From Lepiota brunneoincarnata (Eukaryota; Basidiomycota; Agaricomycetes; Agaricales; Agaricaceae): a DNA stretch of 64,000 nt. How positions within the stretch are numbered: the stretch's first letter is position 1; the number at the start of each line of letters is the position of its first letter. The stretch spans positions 361,189 through 425,188 of the forward strand of contig JAEBUN010000036.1 in the NCBI GenBank assembly GCA_023014365.1, written 5' to 3'. Shown here in pieces: positions 36,029 to 47,100 of this stretch. A program made the translations under genes and the position numbers. Under the pieces are notes generated by a model. That model worked only from the letters and a program-made list of their open reading frames with translations. It was not told the origin of the DNA and ran no database searches.

Positions 36029-37578
36029 TCACCCGAAGAGAGAAAGAGGGGTACTCACTGCGAACTCATTCTGTGGAGGGAGTTTGAAGTTGTTGTGGTT
36101 GTGGTTGTACGTTTTCGCATCTATAGCAGTGTCCCAACCCAGCCCGATCAACGGGTCGACCTGATTGGGAAGTGTCTCAAAGACAGAAAGCTGCGCGGTC
36201 ATGTCGCTGGAGCAGGTGTAGACAGATGGGAAGTGGTGGTTGAAGTTCTGATACAATTCCTGCCCGCCCCCTGGGAACATCAACGAAGACTCCGTGGACT
36301 GTCCCATTTATGAAGGACTTGTTAAACATAGAATCCGCAGGTAACGCAGATGCGTCAGAATAGACGAGTTGGGATTCTTCCGTAAGACCGGAAAGGGTCT
36401 GATCGACTGAGATGTCCATCCCTTGATACGAAGTGTTGTCGGTGGAAGGGCTGGTGGGGGAAAGGGATGAGGAGTGGGCATCACCAAGGATGTCCAAGCC
36501 AGCCATGTTGACTGGAGAGTTGAAGATCGAGCCATCATCCGTGCCGGTGGAGGACGATGAAGACGACCATGGTATTGAATCATAATCGTATCCAATGGAA
36601 TTCGCCGAGGAGAAAGGAGATTGGATCAGCCGGGGCAATGGAGCGGAGGGTGTTGCAGGGGAGGCGCTTGATGAGGACGAGACGCTTTCTGTTTTCCTGT
36701 CCGCTGAATACCGAGCATTCTCGGGCGACTTCCTCCTCGGTCTCGCACGAGAGGGATCTGCATTGAACCGTGTGATGCTATTGTATCTGCAGGGGGGTTT
36801 CCATATAAGGATATTGTCCATCATGAGCCCCCAAAACCACAACAACCACGAACCTGTTCTTGGCAGACAATCCTGTGCGACCAGGGAAGTATGTCTTGAC
36901 AATCTTCGTCCACACCTTTCCGTGCTCGTTGACTGCTTGAAGGAGCAACTCGTCCTGTGTCATAGAGATCAGCAAAATGGATGGCATGACGATGGAAACC
37001 TCATGCACAAACTCACGCCTTCGGGAGTCCAGGTGGTCCTATCGATAGCAGGATTGAGGGTATCCGTCCACCGTTTGGCACATTCTGACAGGTTTTGTAT
37101 TAGTGTGAAGAGTCGTAGAGCATGGGCAGGGAGGGTTGAACACATACGATCGCTGTTTCGTGTCTGGACAACAGAGGCTACGAGGGACCACCTGTTGGAG
37201 TAGCGGTCGGTCAGTTGGTCGGGTTATACAACGGTGTGTGTGCCAATCCTTGGCTACATACCTAGTGCCATATCGTTCAATGCCCTTGACTAGCCGTTCG
37301 TCTTCCTCTGGGGCCCAACCACCCTTGACAACATCAGAGGCCATCTTGGCGAACCATCTCTTGCGACAGTCCTTGTTGGTTCTGTTCGGGACATGCTTAG
37401 CAATCGCATGCCACTTGGATGGGTTTGGGTTGTCTGGGTCCTCTGCAACATGACGATGAGGATGAGTGGTGGTGGTAGGGGGGGGAGGGGGAGGGGGCAA
37501 AGGACTACCTTTTGTTACGGCTTCGCGCAGAAGCTGATCTTCTTTGGCAGTCCATGATCGACGTTCTCTACAGAGCAT
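36029..37578 (-). CDS. Myb-like transcription factor with three SANT/Myb repeats
   Basis: Minus strand, six exons: 37578-37509, 37442-37262, 37191-37148, 37084-37017, 36954-36854 and 36786-36029. Three Myb repeats fill the first half: RRSWTAKEDQLLREAV with KWHAIAKHVPNRTNKDCRKR, then GGWAPEEDERLVKGIERYG with SLVASVVQTRNSDQCAKRW, then TTWTPEGDELLLQAV with KVWTKIVKTYFPGRTGLSAK. The conserved tryptophans and the recognition-helix NRTNKDCRKRW are visible, as in c-Myb/Bas1-type factors. The second half is Ser/Thr/Pro-rich with acidic patches, typical of an activation region. Phase is kept through all splices until about 36312, where AAA instead of AA breaks the frame; the reading then continues in the next frame (GGGQELYQNFNHHFPSV) to a stop at 36029. 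A gtgagt donor at 36052 could give a slightly different end. Target genes unknown. Confidence 0.83.
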
Positions 37579-38032
37579 GATTGGGTTTTGTCTATGTGTG
37601 TGGGGAAAGTAGGATGGGCAAGGTGTCGAGTTGGAGGAATCGTGCGAGGGGGCTATAAGTAATCGAATTTACTTTTTATTATTATTCATTGACGCACTGT
37701 CCGGGATTGGTAGTGGGCCTTTTTGCCCATTTCCCACCACAACTTTGGAAATCGGGATCAACTTGAAATGGGCGATTTCCCAGATGAGATTGACGGCCGT
37801 TGAGATCTGGGTTTGCATGTTCGAGCGATATCCGATGGGTCTTGCCGTCTCGACCCTTCCCAAAGGGGTTTTTGTCGTTTTGGGATGTTCGAGTTCTGAG
37901 CTTCAGGCAGGAGCACTATCTTGAGAATTTCTTAGTCCGTGATGTTGATCACGTCGAAACAGTTACTAATAAGTAGTCTGCCCACAAAGAGGGTCCTCCG
38001 CCAAGGAGATTAGTAGCAGTCTCCTCCTTGGG

Positions 38033-38054
38033 CCCCCCCCCCCCCCCCCCCCCC
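38033..38054. repeat. C22 homopolymer
   Basis: Uninterrupted run of twenty-two C, followed by C/T-rich cccctttcccttcccttt. Confidence 0.85.
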
Positions 38055-38593
38055 TCCCCTTTCCCTTCCCTTTCACGATTTGGTCCTCGGAGCTAAATAT
38101 AGGTGAATATCCGCCTACTATAGCGACCCATGATGGCGGCAAGAGGCACTATCGATGCATCGTGACAAGCGTGTATTGCCATTCTGCTCGCTCGTTCGCC
38201 TCTCGGCGCCTTCTTTGATACTCGATTGCATTTCAAACCTCGACACCGCCAAAGTTCCAAGTTGCTGCGCGGCGCTTCCTCAATTACGATCTCTTATCCA
38301 TACAGTTACTCCCGTTTTCGCTTCGTGCAATTCGGACGAACTCGATGGCTGTGCTGGCCAACCCCCCCCCCCCCCACCAATTCCTTGCTTTGCCAAGCTC
38401 CAAGAGCTAAAACACTTTCATTGACAACGGCGGCCGCCCTAATCAATTAGCTAAAACCGCAGCTAACTTCAAACTTCCCCTGCCACCACCACCACCAAGT
38501 GCAGTGTTTAATGACGCCTGGCTAACAACAGACGCGCATGTCGCAACCAGTTTCGGTGCTTGCGCCCACCAAAAAGGAATATCCTTTCCCCTT

Positions 38594-38608
38594 CCCCCCC
38601 CCCCCCCC
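38594..38608. repeat. C15 homopolymer
   Basis: Uninterrupted run of fifteen C. Confidence 0.8.
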
Positions 38609-40694
38609 GTCTGTTCTCACTTCCAGGTTTTTCTTCCAAGACCGCCGATATGTTGTTTACCCTGATGGCCGCGGCTTGTCGGTTTAGTTCCACCTTCTCT
38701 CCCCCCCCACCTCCCTGCACGCAACCCCCCCCCCTTCCCTTCCCTTCCCTTTCCCTCCCCCCCCCCCCTGAAGGAGAAAACCACTCGGGGCGATCAAGTC
38801 GCTATTTATGCTTGCTTGCGTAATGGTTCCGGCTTCGTTTTCTAGTTTGTCATAGGTTAGGTTATAAATTCTGCGGCTTCCCCGCGTTCTGAGTGCCTCG
38901 TTTCCTTCTGAAGTTTATTGGGGGTAGGGTGAGAGGGGGGTTGGGGGGGGGGGCTATCAAAAAACAAAAAAAAAGTCAACCCATTTTCTTTTTTCTCTCT
39001 TGTCCGAGGGGGTGTGTGTTGTTGTCACAGCCCGCATTTCGCATTTCCCAACATTCAGGGAAAGAACACGACCCTTCGTCCCTGGATTTTTTTTCTCTTT
39101 TTTTGGGAGGACGGATTTAGGCTGCTGCTTGCTGCTGGTTTCATAGGGAGGGTCATGTGTGCTCGCTCCCCTGCTGACTTGTTTTCGAATCACAATGATA
39201 GAAGCTGTCAATAATAACAACAGCGCGCGTGTTTTAATCTTCTCATATTCAACCAAGTCACTTTCCCCCCCTTCAGTCTCAGTCCATGACGCAATAGATG
39301 CGGGTTGGGGGGGGGGGTTCTCTCCCTCCCTCCTTGGGCAGCTCCCAGCAACCAAAGTTAGATGTAACGGAGTACATATTTGGGGCTAGGCTGGGAGCGG
39401 TTAGGGGGAAGCAGCAAGAAGAAATGGGAATGGTTTAGTTAGCTGTAATTGCTACCCGAGGAATTGGAATCGTGGATAGGCGATGTCAAGTGTACGAATG
39501 GTGAAACAGGCGGGTAAGCGTTGCGTTGTTGCGCGTATAGCGGGAACATCGATCAAATCCGCTCCCCGCCCCCCCCCCCCCCTCCACCATCATCGCAGTG
39601 CTCGCACGGGGCACGGGTACGGCCGATAACCGTCCTTCATGATCTCTTTGAAACCACCTAAAATTTTTCACGTCTCACAACCAGTTGGTATCCCTCCCCC
39701 CTAAATGAAACTTGGCTGGGCACACCACTCGGCGCCCATGCCAGATACGCAGATAAGAATAGAAACTTGGAGAGACAGAGAGAGAGAGAGAAAGCTTCGA
39801 CAGTTCAGTTTCTCACCATCGCTTCAAGCGGTTCAAAAGGGGCAACTTTGCCCACGTTGCCAGCTGAACAGCAACAGATGTATCTACTGCGAGCTAGAAT
39901 ACAAAAGAATAGAGCGAGAACACCCCCATGTGATGACATCAGGCAATCATTTCATTCTAGCAAACCCATTCTTTGACAACTTTGCCTCCTTGCTTCTGGG
40001 AAATACCCATCGTATCCAGAACCCAACGATTAGCGAAATGATAACAGATTGAATTCCCCGCCGTATTCTGGTATGGGTATGTCGGTTAACTGATTGTTCG
40101 ATCAGACGATGGCAATGTTGTCTCGCAGAAGAAGAATTATTATTACCAAAGGACCACTTTACCCAGGATGGAAGGTGCTATTCCAAACCACAGCTCATGA
40201 CCCTTCGCTCTAAGTCTAGTTCATATCCGCGCGAAAAGGTGTGAAGACCAAAAGAGGCTACCCTGAGTTCGGCTATTTAGTCGAGAGCTCGACAATCCGA
40301 CATGTGGTAATTGCCGAGTGGCTCCCAACAAAAAACCAGCAGGCGTGTGTGGGATGATGATAAGGTACGTCGCTTAATAGCATTTTGTCAAACATAGGTC
40401 ATCAAGTGCGTGCGCCCGGCCCGCTCGCAACGTATTTGGTCCCAATAAGCTTTCAAAACAGCTTTGGCAGCTTGCAGAGGCGCGGCTCCTGTGAAGCAAG
40501 GTCGGCCCGTGGCGGCTGAGAGCGCTGGCGATTATCCTGTGAGATGTGACGGGCTGTCCCAGTGATCGTGTTGTAGTTAGGACAGATGGTGCGTGTGAAG
40601 TAGTAGAAAGCTCATTTCTGGATGGAAAGACGGAATAACATAAGTCGTGATTGTCTCCAAGAGGATAGTACAAGCGACTAGCAAAAATTATAAC

Positions 40695-40976
40695 TCATGG
40701 TCGTTGGGAAAGCATAGATGTACTCACTAAAATCAGCGCAGGCGCGGCGAAGGCCAACCAGAACCAGATCTTTGGCCATAAAGAGAATTGATTAAGATAG
40801 ACGCCGCTGGATGATCGGGAGTTGAGCGAAGCGGACATAGCGCCGGGTATTCGCCCGAATGGTAGATCGCGACCTTCGTAAGAAAGGATGATGGGTGAGA
40901 TAGCCGAGTCAATGGAATTGATTCTTCCGGGCAAGCGACGACGCTCGAGAAAACGAGAATTAAAACCGCCCGCCAA
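40695..40976 (-). CDS. Possible exon of an unidentified membrane protein
   Basis: Minus-strand frame with an internal Met near 40840 leading into LNQFSLWPKIWFWLAFAAPA, a strongly hydrophobic stretch that could span a membrane, and then a gtgagt donor at about 40730. No family recognised and no partner exon can be assigned with confidence. It could equally be a chance frame. Confidence 0.22.
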   Translation of the reverse strand: MAGGFNSRFLERRRLPGRINSIDSAISPIILSYEGRDLPFGRIPGAMSASLNSRSSSGVYLNQFSLWPKIWFWLAFAAPALILVSTSMLSQRP

Positions 40977-41715
40977 GAGCGGAGGCGACCGCTATAGCAC
41001 ACCTAATTGTCTTGCAAGGAGGCTCGCTTAACAAGAGGGATGGACATCGAAGTAGGTGTCAAGGCAGCATAAGCGAAGGTCGTGGGGGGTTGAACAAGGG
41101 GCTATGAGATTTCGAAAGCCGAGAAATCTCCAGCTATTCCGCATGGAGGCAACTAGCAACTCGTGGTACTCCCCAGAGGTCACTTGATATGTATAGCAAG
41201 ATGGTAATGAACATCGCCTCGTTTCCTAGCAAAGTCTAGATGACATTCGCTAAAGAATGTCGCGTCGCAGCAGGTGATGGTGAGGGCACGGCGGATATCC
41301 AAAGACTTGGGAAGACGGGCGGGCGTGGTAAGCATCATGTAGCTTCAAGCACGGAGTAGCTCTGGAGAACTGATTCAGGTATGGTTTTTGATGACTGATA
41401 GGTTGAACGGACTTACCCTGTAGATCACCCCGGTTTTAGCCAATGCATGAATGCAACACTAGAAGGGATAAGATTGATGGGATGTTGAAGGCATTGAGTG
41501 TTGATTTCGTAGCTGTTGCTCCTACGTCATTGAGCAGGATACGAGGGGGCCGGTGAGAGCGGCATAGGGTGTGAGCTGAGAGCAAACCTTGCATCCCTGC
41601 AAAGCATAGTCGTCATCGGGTGTCATTGAGTGTGCTGTGTGTCCCTGAGCTGAGTATACGTCGCGGGTGTAACGTTGGAGGGAGGATCCCGTACGGAGGG
41701 GCTAGAACGCGTCTG

Positions 41716-41721
41716 CACGTG
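41716..41721. promoter_or_regulatory. CACGTG E-box upstream of GMP synthase
   Basis: Palindromic CACGTG (in gcacgtga), 100 bases before the GMP synthase ATG. Fungal bHLH factors such as Cbf1/Pho4 types bind this motif; a role here is inferred only from position. Confidence 0.35.
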
Positions 41722-41820
41722 ATCATAAATTACCTCACATGATTTTGGTCTCATTATCGTGCTCAGCGCTAATTGCGCCCGGACCACAACCCCCAGCCCC
41801 TCAGCACAAGGGCCGTTGCA

Positions 41821-44099
41821 ATGGCAGAAATTCACGACCAGTTCGATACAATTCTCATCTTGGATTTCGGATCGCAGGTGTGTCGAGCGCTTCTTGTTGA
41901 AAAATAGCCGTATTTACGAGTTATCAATACCAGTACAGTCACTTGATCACACGCAGATGCAGAGAACATCGCGTCTACGCAGAGCTATTGCCATGCACTA
42001 CAAAGCTCTCCCAAGTGAATTTCAAACCCAAAGGTTGATTTCGATCAGATAGAGTCCTCCACGACGTCTTCACACCTCTTTGACAGGAATCATCCTCTCA
42101 GGGTCCCCTTACTCTGTCTACGATAAAGATGCCCCTCATGTTGACCCTGCGGTTTTTGAAGCAGGGGTGCCGATCTTAGGTATATGTTATGGATTGCAGG
42201 TAACATCAGGCACCTTATTCCGAAACGCGGCTTAACAATTAATTATCGGAAAACAGGAGATTGCTTGGAACCTGGGAGGTGAAGTAACCAGATGCAATCA
42301 CCGTGAATACGGCTTCGCAGAAGTGAAGATCAACAAAATCGGCGGAGAAGGCCTGGTTGATGCCTTGTTTGAGGGCCTTGGAGATGAGATGCAAGTCAGT
42401 TAGGGATTCACTACCCTATGAAGATAAATCTTTTTATCTTCTTTTCTTCTTTTCAGGTTTGGATGTCCCATGGAGATCAGCTTTCAAAGCCCCCAGAGGA
42501 TTTCCACGTCATAGGACATACGAGCTCAGCACCTTATGCCGCTCTCCTCCACAACTTCAAGCCATTCTATGGTATCCAGTTCCATCCGGAAGTGACGCAT
42601 TCGCCTCGAGGAAAGGAGCTTATCGGGAGGTTCATTCTGAACATTTGTCAATGCCAACCCAACTGGACTATGGTGCCTCATTTATCCCACGAACCAGACC
42701 TGCTGATCGCTCATACGTCATCCGATTCTTCAGGAAGAGTTCATTGGAAAGGAGATTGCGCGAATCAGGGAGATATGTGGCCAGCAAGGTCGAGTTATCG
42801 GAGCTGTGAGCGGGGGTGTTGATAGTACGGTTGCAGCGAAGTTGATGCACGAAGCGATTGGTGACCGGTGCGTCATAGGGAACAATGTATGGGGCTTTTC
42901 GGGTTGATGTCCCTTTCCAGGTTCCATGCGATCATGGTTGACAATGGTGTCCTGCGCATGAATGAAGCTCAGCAAGTTCGTGAAATGTTGAGCGAAAACC
43001 TAGGCGTCAACTTGACCGTCGTTGATGCATCCGATCTTTTCTTGTCCCGTTTAGACGGCGTCGAAGACCCAGAAAAGAAGCGAAAGATCATTGGAAACAC
43101 GTTCATACACATCTTTGAAGAGGAGGCCGCAAAAATCGAATCAGCCGCGGAGGAGGAAGAAAAGGGTCGCCCTAATAAAGGACGCGTGGAATGGCTGCTG
43201 CAGGGTACACTCTATCCGGACGTGATTGAAAGCATCAGCTTCAAGGGTCCCAGCGCTACAATCAAAACGCACCATAACGTCGGTGGTTTACTGAAGGACA
43301 TGAAACTCAAGTTGATTGAGCCTCTTCGAGAGCTTTTCAAAGGTAAGTGGCAATTAAGGGGGATCCAGGTTCGTTTAATCTCACTCCATACCTTCCTGCA
43401 TTGGCGACCTCTTCCTCTGCGCTTTCGCCTTCCAGATGAAGTCCGCGCATTAGGGCGGCTCCTCTCAATACCCGCAACCCTTGTACAGCGACACCCGTTC
43501 CCTGGCCCAGGATTGGCTATTCGTATCCTTGGACCCGTAACGCGTGAACAAGTTAAGATTCTCCAGCACGCGGATAGCATCTATATTGAAGAAATCCGAA
43601 AAGCCGGACTTTATAACGACATCTCCCAAGCTTTCGCAGTGCTCCTACCAGTGAAAGCTGTGGGCGTTATGGGGGATCAAAGAACCTACGAGCAGGTAAA
43701 CTTAAACAAATTCGTCTGCCTCAGGGGGAGGGGCATAAAAGTCAAATAGACTCATCAGCCTTCTAGGTCATAGCATTGCGTGCTGTTCAGTCTGAGGACT
43801 TCATGACCGCCGATTGGTAAGCCCTGCCCCTTCTTTGTTATGAAGGGTGCAGCACTGACCCTAGCCGATCTCCGGTTTCACACCGTCGGTTTCTGCTGCT
43901 TCGCCTTCGAAACGTGCAGGTATGTATTCCCCCCTGAGGTGCTCAGGCGCATTTCGTCCCGTATCACCAATGAGGTGGCTGGTATCAATCGAGTGACATA
44001 TGACATCTCGTCGAAACCCCCCGCGGTGAGTTGTTTATGTCCTTATGTCCTTTTGATATATTGATGGATTGGTGTATAAAGACCGTGGAATGGCTCTAG
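41821..44099 (+). CDS. GMP synthase (glutamine-hydrolysing)
   Basis: Eleven exons: 41821-41877, 41934-42033, 42087-42199, 42257-42394, 42457-42672, 42734-42867, 42921-43342, 43436-43695, 43767-43816, 43920-44025, 44082-44099. They sum to 1614 nt and 537 residues with no frame break. The class I glutamine amidotransferase domain holds the nucleophile in GICYGLQ (Cys86) and the FHPEVTHS dyad (His179, Glu181). The ATP pyrophosphatase domain has the P-loop VSGGVDST (residues 233-240). The C-terminal dimerisation part has [28 protein letters not shown] and [15 protein letters not shown]. The enzyme converts XMP to GMP with glutamine and ATP in the cytosol (yeast GUA1). Length and motif order are exactly as expected. 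Confidence 0.96.
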
Positions 44100-47000
44100 T
44101 CCGGCGATTATAGATAAAGAGGGGAGGAGGGGGGACGCAGGATCTCTGATCCTCCCATTGGCCCCATTAGAAATTTCGCAAATGAGTTGGCGGTTGGAGA
44201 GGGCAATTATTTCTGAATGGGTTTTAGTCACTCTTGAACCATACCTATAGTGGTAATATCATTGACAATTTACCTATCCATGATCGTCGGCAGGACAAGT
44301 GTATTCTCTACTCTACCCCCCAGTCACGTCTATCACGGTCGCAAGTGTTTTATCAACCATTGTATTGGTTGTATTACCTGCTCTCGACAGGTTCTCGTAA
44401 GGCCCACACATGCACAACGAGCGGACTCGGTCACTTGTGTCCGATCATGGTTAGTGACATGGCCTTACCCTTTGACAAGTGATTTACCAGGCGTCCACTG
44501 GTCGGGATCCTTAGCATCGGCGCTTCGGGACGCATATCAAGGTGATTATTATAACCAAAGCCGATATCGTAGCCGGTGTGTCAGAATGGCTGACAGAACA
44601 AGGCACATGGAAGGGGAGGGGAGGGGAGGGGAGGGTCGTGTTCCTTGAACCGTGGAGGAAGAGGCCCTTACCTTGACACACGCACGAGGCGATACCCAGC
44701 CATACGGTCGACAGGCACCAAAGAAACATATCACACCCATGTGCAACTGATACCCATCCGACATTTCTCTCATGGTTTTGCAGGGGGATCTGCCAGGTCG
44801 AAGTATCATTTGCCCCCAACTATCTTAAGCGGGACGGCGGCGTAGCACAAGTCATCGAGTACCCTCCCAGCCAAAGGGCTAATCAGAGAAAAGCCGTCAA
44901 GGCATCTTTAATTTCCCGACATCTGGTCAGGCCGCATGGGAATTTTTCGAGTTTGTTATATTTAGACACTGGATATTATGGGGATCTCCCACATTGCCAA
45001 TTGGGAGTTGCCCGACTATTATTATATTATCAGGACATTAAAAAAAAGTCGGGTATTTTGGCATTTTACCAGGGCCTGGGCAACTGTGTTGAAGGTAATT
45101 GTGGAAACCTTGACTTGGTGCTTTACCGTCGGTTAAGATAGTAGTAATGGATGCGTGTCTGCGCGGAGATTGGTATAGTCCCGGCACTTGGAAGACTGGC
45201 GAACGATCGCGCCCTCGCGTGCTTGCCGTGGTGGTAACAAGTCATATTTTTGCTTTTTGCGCTCGGGGATAGTACATATATGTATATACGGATTGCTGCG
45301 CAGTTGAAAAGCTATGTATCTGACTTGAGATAGGATGGAAGGTTGGGTGGCGTTGGCCGTAGGAGGCTTTACTTGAAAGGGGTAAGGGGCTCGCTGAGGA
45401 CTAGAATGGGGAGCCTTTCTGCATTGATCACAGCTCCATCCCGCCGCGGACGAAGACAGTACTTAGTGTAACGTTGGCTCCAGCATGTCGGTAGCGCCCC
45501 CCCTGAGTCGGTAGTTTGAATCATGTTCAGTGCGCGCCCATTAACTCCCGGGAGCCGAATTGTCCTTAAGAGGGGGGTTGTGATAAAAGTCATTGTGATT
45601 ATCACTTGATGTCGGGGAATGATGCATGGTAGATCACGACACCACATACTAACCTTAATGGGAGGCGGGGAATGGCGACGTAGTCTATTGCAACGGCTTC
45701 CGGCTATGGTGGAGGTTTAGTCTGTTTGAGCTGTTCATATGGTTCCGTTAATGACGGGCAGAGAAGCCTCGGGTTGTCCGGGCACTTGGGGGAGCTGAAA
45801 CCTGTGGTGGTGCTTCAGGCTCAAGACTATCGCCATAACACATCTCCGGGTGTAGTGGACGATCTACTGCTGAAAGCGTTGGTTGTAATCCCGAGTTCTT
45901 TGTCCGATGTATTCAGAAGTTGGGGGGGGGCAGCTAGGCAAGTGCGATCATAGCCCAGATATTCGGACGGAGCGTGCCGGACTGATGCAAGGTTGTTGGT
46001 ATGTTGGGTTGATTGTTAGCAACCTGTAGATCAGGAGGAACGGAGGAGAAGCTGGTAACCGTTGTTCTGCGGTATGATCGTGTGATCAGCAGTTTGGCAT
46101 TCGAGTGGATCTCTTTGCTCCCGTTCGTACCAATGGTGCGGAGAATCCTGAAGCTTAAGGTCGAGGCTCAAGGCGAAAGGCCTTTCTGTCGTGAAGAATC
46201 GAGGCTTTGGAGATCGTCAATCTCCTATGTCGCGACCGCGTGCACAATGTGATCGGATGGATGCTCAGAACTGAGTGGGTCTATTATACCATCAAAACCC
46301 AAATAATGGCGTGCTTTTGAAAATAGGAAATTAGGAATGAAAAGTGGGATATTCGGAGGCCGTTCCCATAGTGTCCCCATGGTGTTGCACCTGCACCCAC
46401 ATAGATCTTGTCGTTGTGTGAGAATAGTTTGTGGGGTCGAATCCTCCTGAAATCATTCTTAATGGTCATGTGGGGTGATATTTAACGATTTGGCCTAATG
46501 AGCGGAATAATTCGTCATGGGCTTTTCGGCCTACCGGAAGACCAGGAAGGCGAAGGTTCTTGAGCAAACGCGGCTGACAACTTATAAGGAGACAGACTTA
46601 CTCACAAGAACTGGTGGCCACTCGAGAACGGAGACCGGTGGGTTGAATTGAGTTCATAGATATACTGGTAAGAGTTGGCCCGCTTGACGATAATAGCTCG
46701 TATAGTATTGAAATGAGTTGCTCCGCAATTTCGAAGTTCAAGAAATGCGCAAAAGGTTGTAGCTGAAAATAATATTGCGGCAGCCTTGAGAGTAGGATGT
46801 TATGGTGGATCTAGAGGACCTGTGTATTGTCAATAGGCACAAACTGTCTGTCTACTGTGAGGGTCGGAACCCCGTAGGGCTGAATTTATTCCTAGCACTA
46901 GACAACCCAGGTGGAAGGGGTCTCTGGATGAGCTCTGCAGTATTCCTCCAGAGGGTTACGTAACATCCTGGAGCAGAGGGTGAGCAACTTGTTTCGGGTG

Positions 47001-47100
47001 TCCCACGGTCAGGACTACGACCGGGGTTAACCGATATCGCTCGGCTTTCTACACTCTCAGTTTGGCAGTCCTGCAGTCCTGAAGCAACCCTCCCACCGTC
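44100..47100. other. 3.0 kb intergenic region, no supported gene
   Basis: Between GMP synthase and the NACHT gene. Frames are short and show no domain. A short repeat of ggggag lies near 44613-44632. Nothing resembling a transposon or RNA gene was found. Confidence 0.5.

Larger units (their letters stand above)
37579..41820. other. 4.2 kb intergenic region, poly-C rich, with GMP synthase promoter
   Basis: No gene I can identify. It holds C22 (38033-38054), C14 (38362-38375), C15 (38594-38608), a C12 run at 38757-38768 after repeated ccctt, C14 (39569-39582) and a GA repeat near 39777-39791. A minus-strand exon-like frame at 40695-40976 is listed separately. Confidence 0.5.

Noticed and set aside
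43212..43580. 122-codon minus-strand frame
   Set aside because: Antisense shadow of GMP synthase exons 7 and 8, which are certain.
46370..46450. tRNA-like T-arm sequence (ggggtcgaatcctcc)
   Set aside because: No matching acceptor stem, D-arm or anticodon arm can be folded around it.
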